Shown here: in pieces, positions 56,137 to 63,818 of the stretch
How positions within the stretch are numbered: the stretch's first letter is position 1
Layout: each line of letters opens with the position of its first letter
Assembly: GCA_963205185.1 (NCBI GenBank)
Contig: CAUJHZ010000045.1
Coordinates: forward strand, 60,549-124,548
Reading direction: 5' to 3'
DNA from: Planctomycetota bacterium
GTDB lineage: Bacteria; Planctomycetota; Phycisphaerae; Phycisphaerales; UBA5793
Length of the DNA stretch: 64,000 nt
Translations under genes and position numbers: made by a program
Notes under the pieces: model-generated
The model's database searches: none
Seen by the model: only the letters and a program-made list of their open reading frames with translations
What the model was told of the DNA's origin: nothing

Positions 56137-56538
56137 ATGGCCTCCGCCCTAGACCAAACATTCCGCGCGTGCGCCGATCGGACGCGGCTGAGAATCCTCG
56201 CGCTGCTCGAGTGCGATGAGGTTTGCGTGGGAGACCTGGTGACCGTCCTCGAGCTGCCCCAGCCGACGGTCTCGCGCCACCTGGCGCATCTTCGCCGCGC
56301 TCGACTGGTCGAGGTTGCGCGGGACGGAAACTGGATTTTCTATCGGCTTGCAACTCCCGTGAGCGACTTTCATCGCCAACTGCTCGCGTGCCTGAGTTCC
56401 GCCGCCGCCGACGATGCAACGATGCGAAAGGACGGCCGCCGACTCGCCAGGCTGCGCGTCAAGGGCGGGTGCTGCGTGCGTTCGACTCAAGGGTGTGGGG
56501 CTTCCACCAACGGCCGCACGCCTGCACATGTGGAGTAG
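56137..56538 (+). CDS. arsR: ArsR-family arsenite-responsive repressor
   Basis: 133 residues. Winged-helix HTH with RTRLRILALLE, CVGDLVTVLELPQPTVSRHLAHLRRARLVEVARDGNWIFYRL. The classical ELCVCDL site is partly lost: Cys26 and Cys30 remain but the second Cys of CVC is Gly32. A C-terminal Cys set (Cys112, Cys113, Cys120) resembles the site of Acidithiobacillus ferrooxidans ArsR, which uses a C-terminal CC-x5-C. A role as As(III) sensor through that site is inferred. Four bases after its stop comes acr3; a palindrome precedes it. Confidence 0.92.
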   Translation: MASALDQTFRACADRTRLRILALLECDEVCVGDLVTVLELPQPTVSRHLAHLRRARLVEVARDGNWIFYRLATPVSDFHRQLLACLSSAAADDATMRKDGRRLARLRVKGGCCVRSTQGCGASTNGRTPAHVE

Positions 56539-56541
56539 GCA

Positions 56542-57681
56542 ATGACAATCAGCCCACCCTCGTCAGCGTGCTGCGCCGCTTCGGAGGCGACGATTCAGTG
56601 CGGTCATGGCGCCCGGCGATTGTCTTTCCTCGATCGATTTCTCACGTTGTGGATCTTCCTCGCGATGGGCGCCGGCGTGCTTCTGGGCCGCTTCCTGCCG
56701 GGCGTCAGCGGGACGCTCGACCGCATGTCCGTGGGCACGACCAACATACCAATCGCCATCGGCCTGATCCTCATGATGTTTCCGCCGCTGGCGAAGGTGC
56801 GCTACGAGAAGCTCCCGGAGGTGTTTCGCGACTGGAAGGTGCTGGCGCTCTCTCTGATCCAGAACTGGCTGGTCGGACCGGTTCTCATGTTCGCACTGGC
56901 CATCCTGCTTCTGCGTGACCAGCCTGAATACATGATCGGGCTCATCATGGTCGGACTGGCGCGGTGCATCGCGATGGTGCTGGTCTGGAACGATCTCGCC
57001 AGGGGCAGCAGTGACTACGCGGCCGGCCTTGTCGCGTTCAACAGCATCTTCCAGGTGCTCTTCTTTGGCGTCTATGCGTGGTTCTTCATCACGTACCTCC
57101 CACCGATCCTCGGACTCGAGGGCGCCGTCGTCGATGTGAGCATCGGTCAGATCTTCCAGAGCGTCATGATCTATCTCGGGATTCCGTTCTTCGCAGGCAT
57201 GATTACCCGCTTCGTGCTTCGGCCGATCAAAGGCGACGACTGGTATTCAAACGTCTTCATCCCACGCATCGCCCCGCTGACGCTCATTGCGCTGCTCTTC
57301 ACGATCGTGGTCATGTTCAGTCTCAAGGGTGATCAGATCGTCGAATTGCCCCTGGATCTTCTGCGCATCGCCCTGCCCCTGGCGCTGTACTTCATCATCA
57401 TGTTCTTCGTGAGCTTCCTCATGGCCAGGAAGGTTGGCGCTGATTACGAGCGCGCTGCCACGCTCGCGTTTACGGCGTCGGGGAACAATTTCGAACTGGC
57501 CATTGCGGTGGCGATTTCAGTGTTCGGCATCGGATCCGGAGTGGCCTTCGCCACGGTGGTCGGTCCTCTGGTCGAGGTGCCCGTACTCATCTCACTCGTG
57601 AGCGTTTCATTCTGGCTCGGGCGGCGTATTTACGGTCGAGATTTCCGTCAGCGCGCTGCGGAACATGTGGACACACCGTGA
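56542..57681 (+). CDS. acr3: ACR3-family arsenite efflux permease
   Basis: 379 residues with ten predicted helices. The ACR3 hallmarks are present: [38 protein letters not shown] with the essential Cys, [16 protein letters not shown], and [21 protein letters not shown] [14 protein letters not shown]. Exports arsenite with proton exchange. It starts 4 bases after arsR and nearly meets arsC. The first 25 residues contain two extra Cys pairs ([12 protein letters not shown]), unusual for ACR3. Confidence 0.95.
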   Translation: MTISPPSSACCAASEATIQCGHGARRLSFLDRFLTLWIFLAMGAGVLLGRFLPGVSGTLDRMSVGTTNIPIAIGLILMMFPPLAKVRYEKLPEVFRDWKVLALSLIQNWLVGPVLMFALAILLLRDQPEYMIGLIMVGLARCIAMVLVWNDLARGSSDYAAGLVAFNSIFQVLFFGVYAWFFITYLPPILGLEGAVVDVSIGQIFQSVMIYLGIPFFAGMITRFVLRPIKGDDWYSNVFIPRIAPLTLIALLFTIVVMFSLKGDQIVELPLDLLRIALPLALYFIIMFFVSFLMARKVGADYERAATLAFTASGNNFELAIAVAISVFGIGSGVAFATVVGPLVEVPVLISLVSVSFWLGRRIYGRDFRQRAAEHVDTP

Positions 57682-57719
57682 TCCGCTCCCGCGCCACTCT
57701 CACTCCGGAACCAGACGTG

Positions 57720-58148
57720 ATGTCAAAAGTGCTTTATCTCTGCACAGGAAACTCCTGTCGAAGCCAGATGGCGGAAGGTTGGACACGCGCCTTGCGTCCC
57801 GATTGGGAGCCCCATTCAGCGGGTGCGCGCCCTGGCCGACTCGATCCGCGGGCCGTCCGCGTGATGAGTGAGGCCGGTGTCGATATCGCGGCCCAGCGCT
57901 CCAAGCACTTCGATGAACTCCGAGAGATCGCGCCGGACCTCGTCGTGACCGTCTGTGACTCGGCGCGCGAGGCGTGCCCGGTATGGCCCGGAGCCGCGGA
58001 GATGCGGCATGCCGGTTTCGATGATCCGCCCCGCCTTGCGGCGAGCGCATCGAGTGAGGAGGAGGCGCTCGTGCACTACCGGCGTGTGCGCGACGAAATC
58101 AGATCATTCGTGGAGGAACTGCCGCCGGGGCGGAAGGGAGGAGGGTGA
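57720..58148 (+). CDS. arsC: Thioredoxin-coupled arsenate reductase
   Basis: 142 residues from the ATG at 57720; the GTG at 57678 would overlap acr3. Low-molecular-weight phosphatase fold: P-loop CTGNSCRS (Cys8, Cys13, Arg14), and the redox pair in VTVCDSAREACPVWPG (Cys79, Cys86), as in S. aureus ArsC where Cys10, Cys82 and Cys89 act. Reduces arsenate to arsenite for export by ACR3. The tail ends in a Glu/Lys/Gly patch. Confidence 0.94.
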   Translation: MSKVLYLCTGNSCRSQMAEGWTRALRPDWEPHSAGARPGRLDPRAVRVMSEAGVDIAAQRSKHFDELREIAPDLVVTVCDSAREACPVWPGAAEMRHAGFDDPPRLAASASSEEEALVHYRRVRDEIRSFVEELPPGRKGGG

Positions 58149-58185
58149 TGCACCACGAGGTGTCCTGCTCCCGGGAATGAAAACG

Positions 58186-58199
58186 GGACAGGTACGTTT
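58186..58199 (+). repeat. Left 14-bp inverted repeat of RAYT unit
   Basis: ggacaggtacgttt; exact inverted copy at 58944-58957. A run of T follows it (58197-58202). Confidence 0.8.
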
Positions 58200-58247
58200 T
58201 TTCCAGAGCGGCCTCGCCCGCGGCTCGCAGCGCGCCTAGAACTTGGC

Positions 58248-58931
58248 GTGCCTCGCACCGCTCGACCTACGCCCGGCGGCTACGCCTACCACGTCCTCAA
58301 CCGCGGCGTCAATCGCATGACCATCTTCGACGATGACGAGGACTACCACGTGTTCGAGCGCATCCTCGCGCGCTGCCTTGATCTCCACCCCGGCGTGCGA
58401 CTGCTTACCTATTGCCTCATGCCCAATCACTGGCACATGCTGGTGTGGCCGCGCGGCGATGACGACCTCTCCCCGTTCATGCAGCGGCTCACGCTCACGC
58501 ACACCCGCCGCTGGCAGGAACACCGCCGCTGCCACGGCAGCGGGCACCTGTACCAGGGGCGCTTCAAGTCCTTTCCGATTCAGCGCGATGCCCACTTCCT
58601 GACGGTTGCGCGATATGTCGAACACAACGCGCTGCGGGCGAATCTGTGCCGCCGCGCGGAAAATTGGCCGTGGTCGGGGTTGTGGATCCGCCGGTTCGGA
58701 GGTGAGGATCATCGTCGCCTGCTGTCGCCATGGCCGGTGGGCGAGCCGCGGAACTGGATGGCGCTGGTGAACCGGCCGCAGGGCAAGGCGGAACTGGAGG
58801 CGCTGCGGGCAAGCGTCCAGCGCGGGCGGCCGTTCGGGAGCGAGTCGTGGGTGAGGCGCACGGCGGCAGCGATGGGTCTGGAGCACACGTTTCGCCCGCG
58901 CGGCCGGCCGCGCAAGGGTGAAGCGGCATGA
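58248..58931 (+). CDS. REP-associated tyrosine transposase (Y1_Tnp)
   Basis: 227 residues from a GTG. HUH-type single-strand transposase pattern: YHVLNRGVNRMTIFDDDEDY, the metal-binding MPNHWHML (HUH), YQGRFKSFPIQ, then YVEHNALRANLCRRAENWPWSG, which carries the catalytic Tyr region (Y of ARYVEHN). C-terminus has GRPRKGE. RAYTs are usually domesticated single-copy genes linked to REP repeats; here inverted repeats flank it on both sides. Confidence 0.93.
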   Translation: MPRTARPTPGGYAYHVLNRGVNRMTIFDDDEDYHVFERILARCLDLHPGVRLLTYCLMPNHWHMLVWPRGDDDLSPFMQRLTLTHTRRWQEHRRCHGSGHLYQGRFKSFPIQRDAHFLTVARYVEHNALRANLCRRAENWPWSGLWIRRFGGEDHRRLLSPWPVGEPRNWMALVNRPQGKAELEALRASVQRGRPFGSESWVRRTAAAMGLEHTFRPRGRPRKGEAA

Positions 58932-58943
58932 GACTCGTCAATA

Positions 58944-58957
58944 AACGTACCTGTCCA
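58944..58957 (-). repeat. Right 14-bp inverted repeat of RAYT unit
   Basis: aaacgtacctgtcc; exact reverse complement of the left copy, 12 bases after the transposase stop. Confidence 0.8.
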
Positions 58958-59001
58958 TACGTGAAGATATGGCAGATGTTCGTGGGGCAGCTGCTCGTCC
59001 T

Positions 59002-60660
<1,659 letters not shown>

Positions 60661-60755
60661 GAGCGGCTCCGCACCAGCGGCGGGCCGTGGTCCATTCTAC
60701 GGACCGGCGCGCCCGGGCAAGCCGCCCGGCGCCGAAGCCGGGCCGAGCCCGAGGT

Positions 60756-60783
60756 TTGACCGATGTACCCGCCGCCCTACCAT
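60756..60783 (+). promoter_or_regulatory. Sigma70-like promoter before the truncated tRNA-Val copy
   Basis: ttgacc (60756-60761), 16 bases, taccat (60778-60783), ending 8 bases before the tRNA-like sequence. It looks like the original promoter of the tRNA gene before the insertion. Confidence 0.5.
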
Positions 60784-60790
60784 CCCCCAC

Positions 60791-60830
60791 CGGGCGATTA
60801 GTTCAGTTGGCTAGAACGCACGGATCACAC
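60791..60830 (+). repeat. Left 40-bp direct repeat: 5' half of tRNA-Val (attachment site)
   Basis: Identical to 63541-63580. It holds the acceptor 5' strand, D arm, 5' anticodon strand and the whole anticodon loop of tRNA-Val(CAC), and stops at the loop's last base. No 3' half follows, so it is not a functional tRNA. The copies are 2,750 bases apart, start to start. Confidence 0.9.
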
Positions 60831-60865
60831 TTCGATCCTGCCGCCCTCAACTCACATTTCTGCGG

Positions 60866-60893
60866 AAAACGGCTGATTTCTTGATGCCGTTTT
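60866..60893 (+). terminator. Hairpin terminator after the truncated tRNA
   Basis: aaaacggc (60866-60873) pairs perfectly with gccgtttt (60886-60893), followed by a further t. It would end transcripts from the old tRNA promoter before the integrase. Confidence 0.65.
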
Positions 60894-60909
60894 TGTCATT
60901 CCCGGTTCC

Positions 60910-60931
60910 AATCGGGTAGTGAATCGGGTAG
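60910..60931 (+). repeat. Tandem aatcgggtag pair upstream of integrase
   Basis: aatcgggtag at 60910-60919 and 60922-60931, 12-base period, just before the integrase start. Candidate integrase arm-binding sites. Confidence 0.6.
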
Positions 60932-60952
60932 TGGCGGAAAGGTTGAGGCGCG

Positions 60953-61966
60953 ATGCGGACGCCCAAGTATCGGTTGCACAAAGGTAGCGGTCAGGCGGTG
61001 GTTGAGATTGCCGGGAAGCGAAAGTATCTCGGCGTGTACGGTTCGCCCGAATCGAAGGCGCTGTACGATGCGCTTGTGGCCGACTGGCTGGCCAACGGGC
61101 GCAATCGGGTAGCGAATCGGGTAGTGCTTCAGGCACAGCCGCAAGCGCACTCAACGACCATCGCGCAACTCTGCGATGCGTTCAACGATCACGCCGAGAC
61201 GTACTACCGCAACGCCGATGGTTCGATCACCAGCGAACCGGACAACGTGCGGCAAGCCGTGAAAGACCTGCGCCGACTCTACGGCAAGACTCCCGCCGAC
61301 TCATTTACCCCGAAAGACTTCAAGCGCGTTCGGCAAGCGATGATTGATCGCGGCTTGGCCCGGACGCACATCAATCGCCAGTGCGCCAGAATCAAACTCG
61401 TCTTCCGTTGGGCAGCATCGGAAGACTTGGTGAATCCATCGGTCGCGCATGGCTTGGCTTGTGTCAGCGGGTTGAAGCGTGGTCGATGCGAAGCCACCGA
61501 ATCCAATCCGGTGAAGCCCGTCGATCCGAAGCACGTTGAGGCGATCATGCCCCATTGCTCCAAACAGGTTCAGGCGATGCTGCGGCTTCAACTGTTGACG
61601 GCCATGCGGCCCGGTGAAGTGGTCGCCATGCGGGCTTGTGACTTGAACACCAGCGGAAAGATTTGGACGTACACGCCGCAGCAGCACAAGACTCAGCATC
61701 ATGGCCATGAGCGCCGGGTGTATCTCGGCCCGCAGTCTCAGAGGATCATCAAGCCATTCATGCGGCGGAAGACCGATGCCCCACTGTTCGCCCCCAGCCG
61801 ATATCGGAAGTGCGCTTGTGCTACTACGTCAGTGGCACTACCCGGCGCTTTGTGCTGTACGTCAAGAATTCCAGTTGCGATGAAACGCACGCCCCACTGT
61901 TCCTTGGCTACGCCGACTTCGACGCCCGGCAGTGCGGCAACTACTCGGCTTTCCCGCTTGTGCTGA
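60953..61966 (+). pseudogene. Tyrosine integrase lacking the C-terminal catalytic part
   Basis: 338 residues in frame. The N-terminal part (PKYRLHKGSGQAVVEIAGKRKYLGVYG) and core-binding helices (SFTPKDFKRVRQAMIDRGLARTHINRQCARIKLVFRWA) are typical of planctomycete integrases. The catalytic Arg is in TAMRPGEVVAMR (Arg219) and the beta-hairpin Lys in QQHKTQHHGHERRVYL (Lys246). After about residue 283 the sequence loses family character and the H-x-x-R and Tyr-containing box are absent in all three frames; instead a different ORF begins at 61810. A recombinase without these residues should be inactive. Confidence 0.8.
61103..61124 (+). repeat. Second aatcgggtag pair, inside the integrase gene
   Basis: aatcgggtag at 61103-61112 and 61115-61124, same 12-base period as the pair at 60910; here it encodes NRVANRV. 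Confidence 0.6.
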
Positions 61967-62199
61967 ACAACGCGATTGCATCGACGGCTTGCGGCTGTTC
62001 GCCTGATGCCTCGCGCGCTCACACAACGGGCGGAACGGCAACGCTTGAACTGCTGTGCGATAACCCGAATTGCTCCGGCATTGGCGACGGCGGGGAAGGC
62101 TTTGCGATGATGGATTCAAATCGGTTGCGCAACGACGTAGACGGCGCGGCGGCAATGCTGGCCAGCGTTGACAAGAAGAAGAATTGCTGCTTCGGGTAA
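61810..62199 (+). CDS. Cys-rich ORF, unknown function
   Basis: 129 residues from a GTG, in a frame different from the integrase. It has GC-rich third codon positions and amino-acid composition of a real protein (RLCYYVSGTTRRFVLYVKN, LGYADFDARQCGNYSAFPLVLN), and eight or nine Cys. The start may be lost: the frame could be the 3' remainder of a gene whose front was replaced. A short repeat, ccccactgttc, occurs at both 61780 and 61891, which could mark a recombination point. Confidence 0.5.
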   Translation: MRLCYYVSGTTRRFVLYVKNSSCDETHAPLFLGYADFDARQCGNYSAFPLVLNNAIASTACGCSPDASRAHTTGGTATLELLCDNPNCSGIGDGGEGFAMMDSNRLRNDVDGAAAMLASVDKKKNCCFG

Positions 62200-62216
62200 T
62201 TGCAAATTGCAATTCA
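62198..62216 (+). promoter_or_regulatory. 19-bp element, copy 1, upstream of small gene at 62230
   Basis: aattgcaaattgcaattca, repeated exactly in inverted orientation at 63390-63408. Each copy sits 14 to 20 bases before the ATG of a tiny membrane-protein gene and contains two attgcaa units. It could be a shared operator or leader. Confidence 0.6.
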
Positions 62217-62229
62217 AGAGGGTGGACCG

Positions 62230-62493
62230 ATGGACCAATTGCTGATCGAACTCGCCAAGCAGATTCCCGCGCTGCTGGTACTGGTGTGGCTGGTGTCGGT
62301 GTTCATCAAAGATCGGCGCGAAGGCTCAAAGCAAAGCGCGGCCGCATTCGCGCAGAGAGACGAGACGATCAAGGCGATTGCCAAGGAAAGCGCCGACGCC
62401 AACAAAGCGTGTGCGGTGTCGATGGCCGAGAGTGCGGAAGTGATTCGGCAGAATACGCGAGCGTTGGAGAAAGTCGCGGAGAGGGTGGGTTAG
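62230..62493 (+). CDS. Small membrane protein with coiled-coil tail (element cargo)
   Basis: 87 residues from the ATG at 62230 (gagggtgga upstream). One N-terminal helix (LAKQIPALLVLVWLVSVFI) and a helical tail (FAQRDETIKAIAKESADANKA). This resembles small phage membrane proteins of unknown role. The 19-bp element lies just upstream. Confidence 0.65.
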   Translation: MDQLLIELAKQIPALLVLVWLVSVFIKDRREGSKQSAAAFAQRDETIKAIAKESADANKACAVSMAESAEVIRQNTRALEKVAERVG

Positions 62494-62698
62494 TCCGCGA
62501 TCATCGCCGGAGTTGATTCGGGTTGGTGATTTTGACATTTACCACCGCGTTGCCGATGGCTATCGACGCGGCTACGCGACCTAGAACTACTGCGAGCGTC
62601 AAAGTGGCGGCGGCTTCTTGCGATTCTGTCTTCTCCAAGAACCAGTTGTAGTTGTCCAACACAACAGTTTCGATCTTCGGCTGTGGAGACTCTGGCAT
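62490..62698 (-). CDS. Small membrane protein (element cargo), convergent
   Basis: 69 residues open to 62490 by the reading frame (65 plus stop); ATG at 62698. One hydrophobic stretch (AAATLTLAVVLGRVAASIAIGNAVVNV). Overlaps the 3' end of the gene at 62230 by 4 bases. No family recognised. Confidence 0.5.
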
Positions 62699-62749
62699 GT
62701 GCTACTCCTTTGGTGCCGCATTGTAGCCCCGAACAGGCTACCATGCGGC

Positions 62750-63313
62750 ATGGCGACGTGGGAACAGATTGAAGCAAAACTACGAGTTGTGAGTGGCGCG
62801 GACTTTTCAAGGATTGCCGGATATGCCCGTGGCGACGGGCCGTGTCCATTTGACGATATTGAGGCGAGAGAACCGGACATCCAAATTCTCCGCGACCGGT
62901 GCATCGGTGATGCTGCAAATCGCAATCGACTTTCGATCAGGGTTGGCCTGCCCACTGACGAAGAGGCAGAGGCAACCAACGCGGCGCGCATGTTGGGGTT
63001 AACCGAGCAGGCGATTGAAGTCAGCCGCGAATCAGCAGCGGCCAGCAAGGCATCGGCTCAGGCCGCTGCGCGGACCGCGGCGGCAACCTGGGTACTGGCT
63101 GGCGTCACGCTCGTGCTGGCGGTTATCCCGGTGTTGTCCTACTGCGACTCACGCAACGCCGCGAACCAGCGTCAGGCCGAACAGGAACGCAAAGACGGTA
63201 CTCAGGGCAACCCAAGCAGCGGCAAGGCCCCAAGCGGCTTCGGCATCGCCCCTGCCGGTCAGGACGCCAATCAAGAAAGCCAGCAAGACGCCAACGGTCA
63301 TGACGGCCCATAG
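62750..63313 (+). CDS. Single-helix membrane protein (element cargo)
   Basis: 187 residues from the ATG at 62750. A soluble N-terminal part of ~120 residues (WEQIEAKLRVVSGADFSRIA, ILRDRCIGDAANRNRLSIRVGLPTDEEAEATNAARMLGL) leads to one helix (AATWVLAGVTLVLAVIPVLSYC) and a Gln/Asn/Gly-rich tail. Its last 165 bases overlap a convergent gene, so one of the two tails may be non-coding. The upstream divergent gene at 62698 shares a 51-base promoter region with it. Confidence 0.6.
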   Translation: MATWEQIEAKLRVVSGADFSRIAGYARGDGPCPFDDIEAREPDIQILRDRCIGDAANRNRLSIRVGLPTDEEAEATNAARMLGLTEQAIEVSRESAAASKASAQAAARTAAATWVLAGVTLVLAVIPVLSYCDSRNAANQRQAEQERKDGTQGNPSSGKAPSGFGIAPAGQDANQESQQDANGHDGP

Positions 63314-63370
63314 CGCGACGATGACGATCTTCAGGAAGCGGCTGAATGGTCGATCTTCGCGGTTGCTCAT
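63149..63370 (-). CDS. Small two-helix membrane protein (element cargo)
   Basis: 73 residues from the ATG at 63370. Two helices (LKIVIVALWAVMTVGVLLAFLIGVL and AWGLAAAWVALSTVFAFLFGLTL). The 19-bp element is 20 bases upstream. It is antisense to the end of the gene at 62750. Confidence 0.6.
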   Translation of the reverse strand: MSNREDRPFSRFLKIVIVALWAVMTVGVLLAFLIGVLTGRGDAEAAWGLAAAWVALSTVFAFLFGLTLVRGVA

Positions 63371-63389
63371 GGGGGATTCTAGACGCCCC

Positions 63390-63408
63390 TGAATTGCAAT
63401 TTGCAATT
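63390..63408 (-). promoter_or_regulatory. 19-bp element, copy 2, upstream of the gene at 63370
   Basis: Exact reverse complement of 62198-62216. Placed the same way relative to its gene as the first copy. Confidence 0.6.
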
Positions 63409-63430
63409 CGGTCCGCCGCGTCCGACGGCG

Positions 63431-63462
63431 CTACCCGAACGAATCGGGTAGTTTTCGGGTAG
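63431..63462. repeat. Right-end cluster of aatcgggtag motifs
   Basis: ctacccgaac (63431-63440) is an inverted near-copy, aatcgggtag (63442-63451) a direct copy and tttcgggtag (63453-63462) a variant. Together with the left-end pairs they fit integrase arm sites. Confidence 0.6.
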
Positions 63463-63481
63463 TCGGCCACTTCTCAGAGAT

Positions 63482-63510
63482 TTGAAATCATCCGCCAACC
63501 GTTGTAGAAT
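63482..63510 (+). promoter_or_regulatory. Element-borne sigma70-like promoter for intact tRNA-Val
   Basis: ttgaaa (63482-63487), exactly 17 bases, tagaat (63505-63510); 31 bases before the tRNA. Near-consensus, better than the copy at 60756. Confidence 0.65.
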
Positions 63511-63516
63511 GCCTTG

Positions 63517-63535
63517 CCGTCAAAGGGTTTGACGG
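63517..63535 (+). promoter_or_regulatory. Perfect leader hairpin before tRNA-Val
   Basis: ccgtcaaa (63517-63524), ggg, tttgacgg (63528-63535): 8-bp stem, 3-base loop, in the tRNA 5' leader where RNase P cuts. Confidence 0.6.
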
Positions 63536-63541
63536 TGTTGC

Positions 63542-63615
63542 GGGCGATTAGTTCAGTTGGCTAGAACGCACGGATCACACCCGTGAGGTCACTGGTTCGA
63601 GTCCAGTATCGCCCA
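63542..63615 (+). tRNA. tRNA-Val (anticodon CAC)
   Basis: Complete cloverleaf: acceptor gggcgat/atcgccc, D arm gttc/gaac, anticodon stem cacgg/ccgtg with loop atcacac (anticodon CAC), variable loop aggtc, T arm actgg/ccagt with ttcgagt, discriminator A. CCA is not encoded. The first 39 bases are the direct repeat shared with 60792-60830. Confidence 0.93.
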
Positions 63616-63727
63616 CTTTCGACAAGTCCAGCCGAGCAAAGAGGTTACGGATACTTCTTTGCCATCACCATGCTCGCATGGCGCGGCTCCAGTTTCAGTA
63701 GTCTACTGAGAGTTGGAGGTCGCGCCC

Positions 63728-63818
63728 GTGTCACCCACAAAACGCAACACCGATCGATCAATCGCGCATCACGGCGCGGGCGTGGCGGGCGCGAAGCGCG
63801 CGTCTCGGGTCCCCCCCA
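63728..63818 (+). CDS. Possible start of a gene cut by the window-end junction
   Basis: A GTG with ggagg 8 bases upstream opens a basic N-terminus (MSPTKRNTDRSIAHHGAG...). The frame becomes non-coding in character after about 63818, where the alphaproteobacterial-like fragment begins. Weak. Confidence 0.25.

Larger units (their letters stand above)
58186..58957 (+). mobile_element. RAYT transposase unit bounded by 14-bp inverted repeats
   Basis: The RAYT gene at 58248 is enclosed by ggacaggtacgttt at 58186-58199 and its exact reverse complement at 58944-58957. This is the arrangement expected for REP-associated tyrosine transposases, which act on palindromic REP/BIME sequences. Whether other copies exist in the genome cannot be seen here. 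Confidence 0.7.
60791..63580. mobile_element. 2.75-kb integrative element in the 5' half of tRNA-Val
   Basis: Bounded by a 40-bp direct repeat. Left to right: truncated tRNA, hairpin terminator, pair of aatcgggtag motifs, integrase (catalytic C-terminus missing), Cys-rich ORF, several tiny membrane-protein genes, two inverted 19-bp elements, more aatcgggtag motifs, promoter, intact tRNA. No replication, packaging or conjugation gene is present, so it is a satellite-like or decayed remnant. GC is lower than the surrounding genes. Confidence 0.85.
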
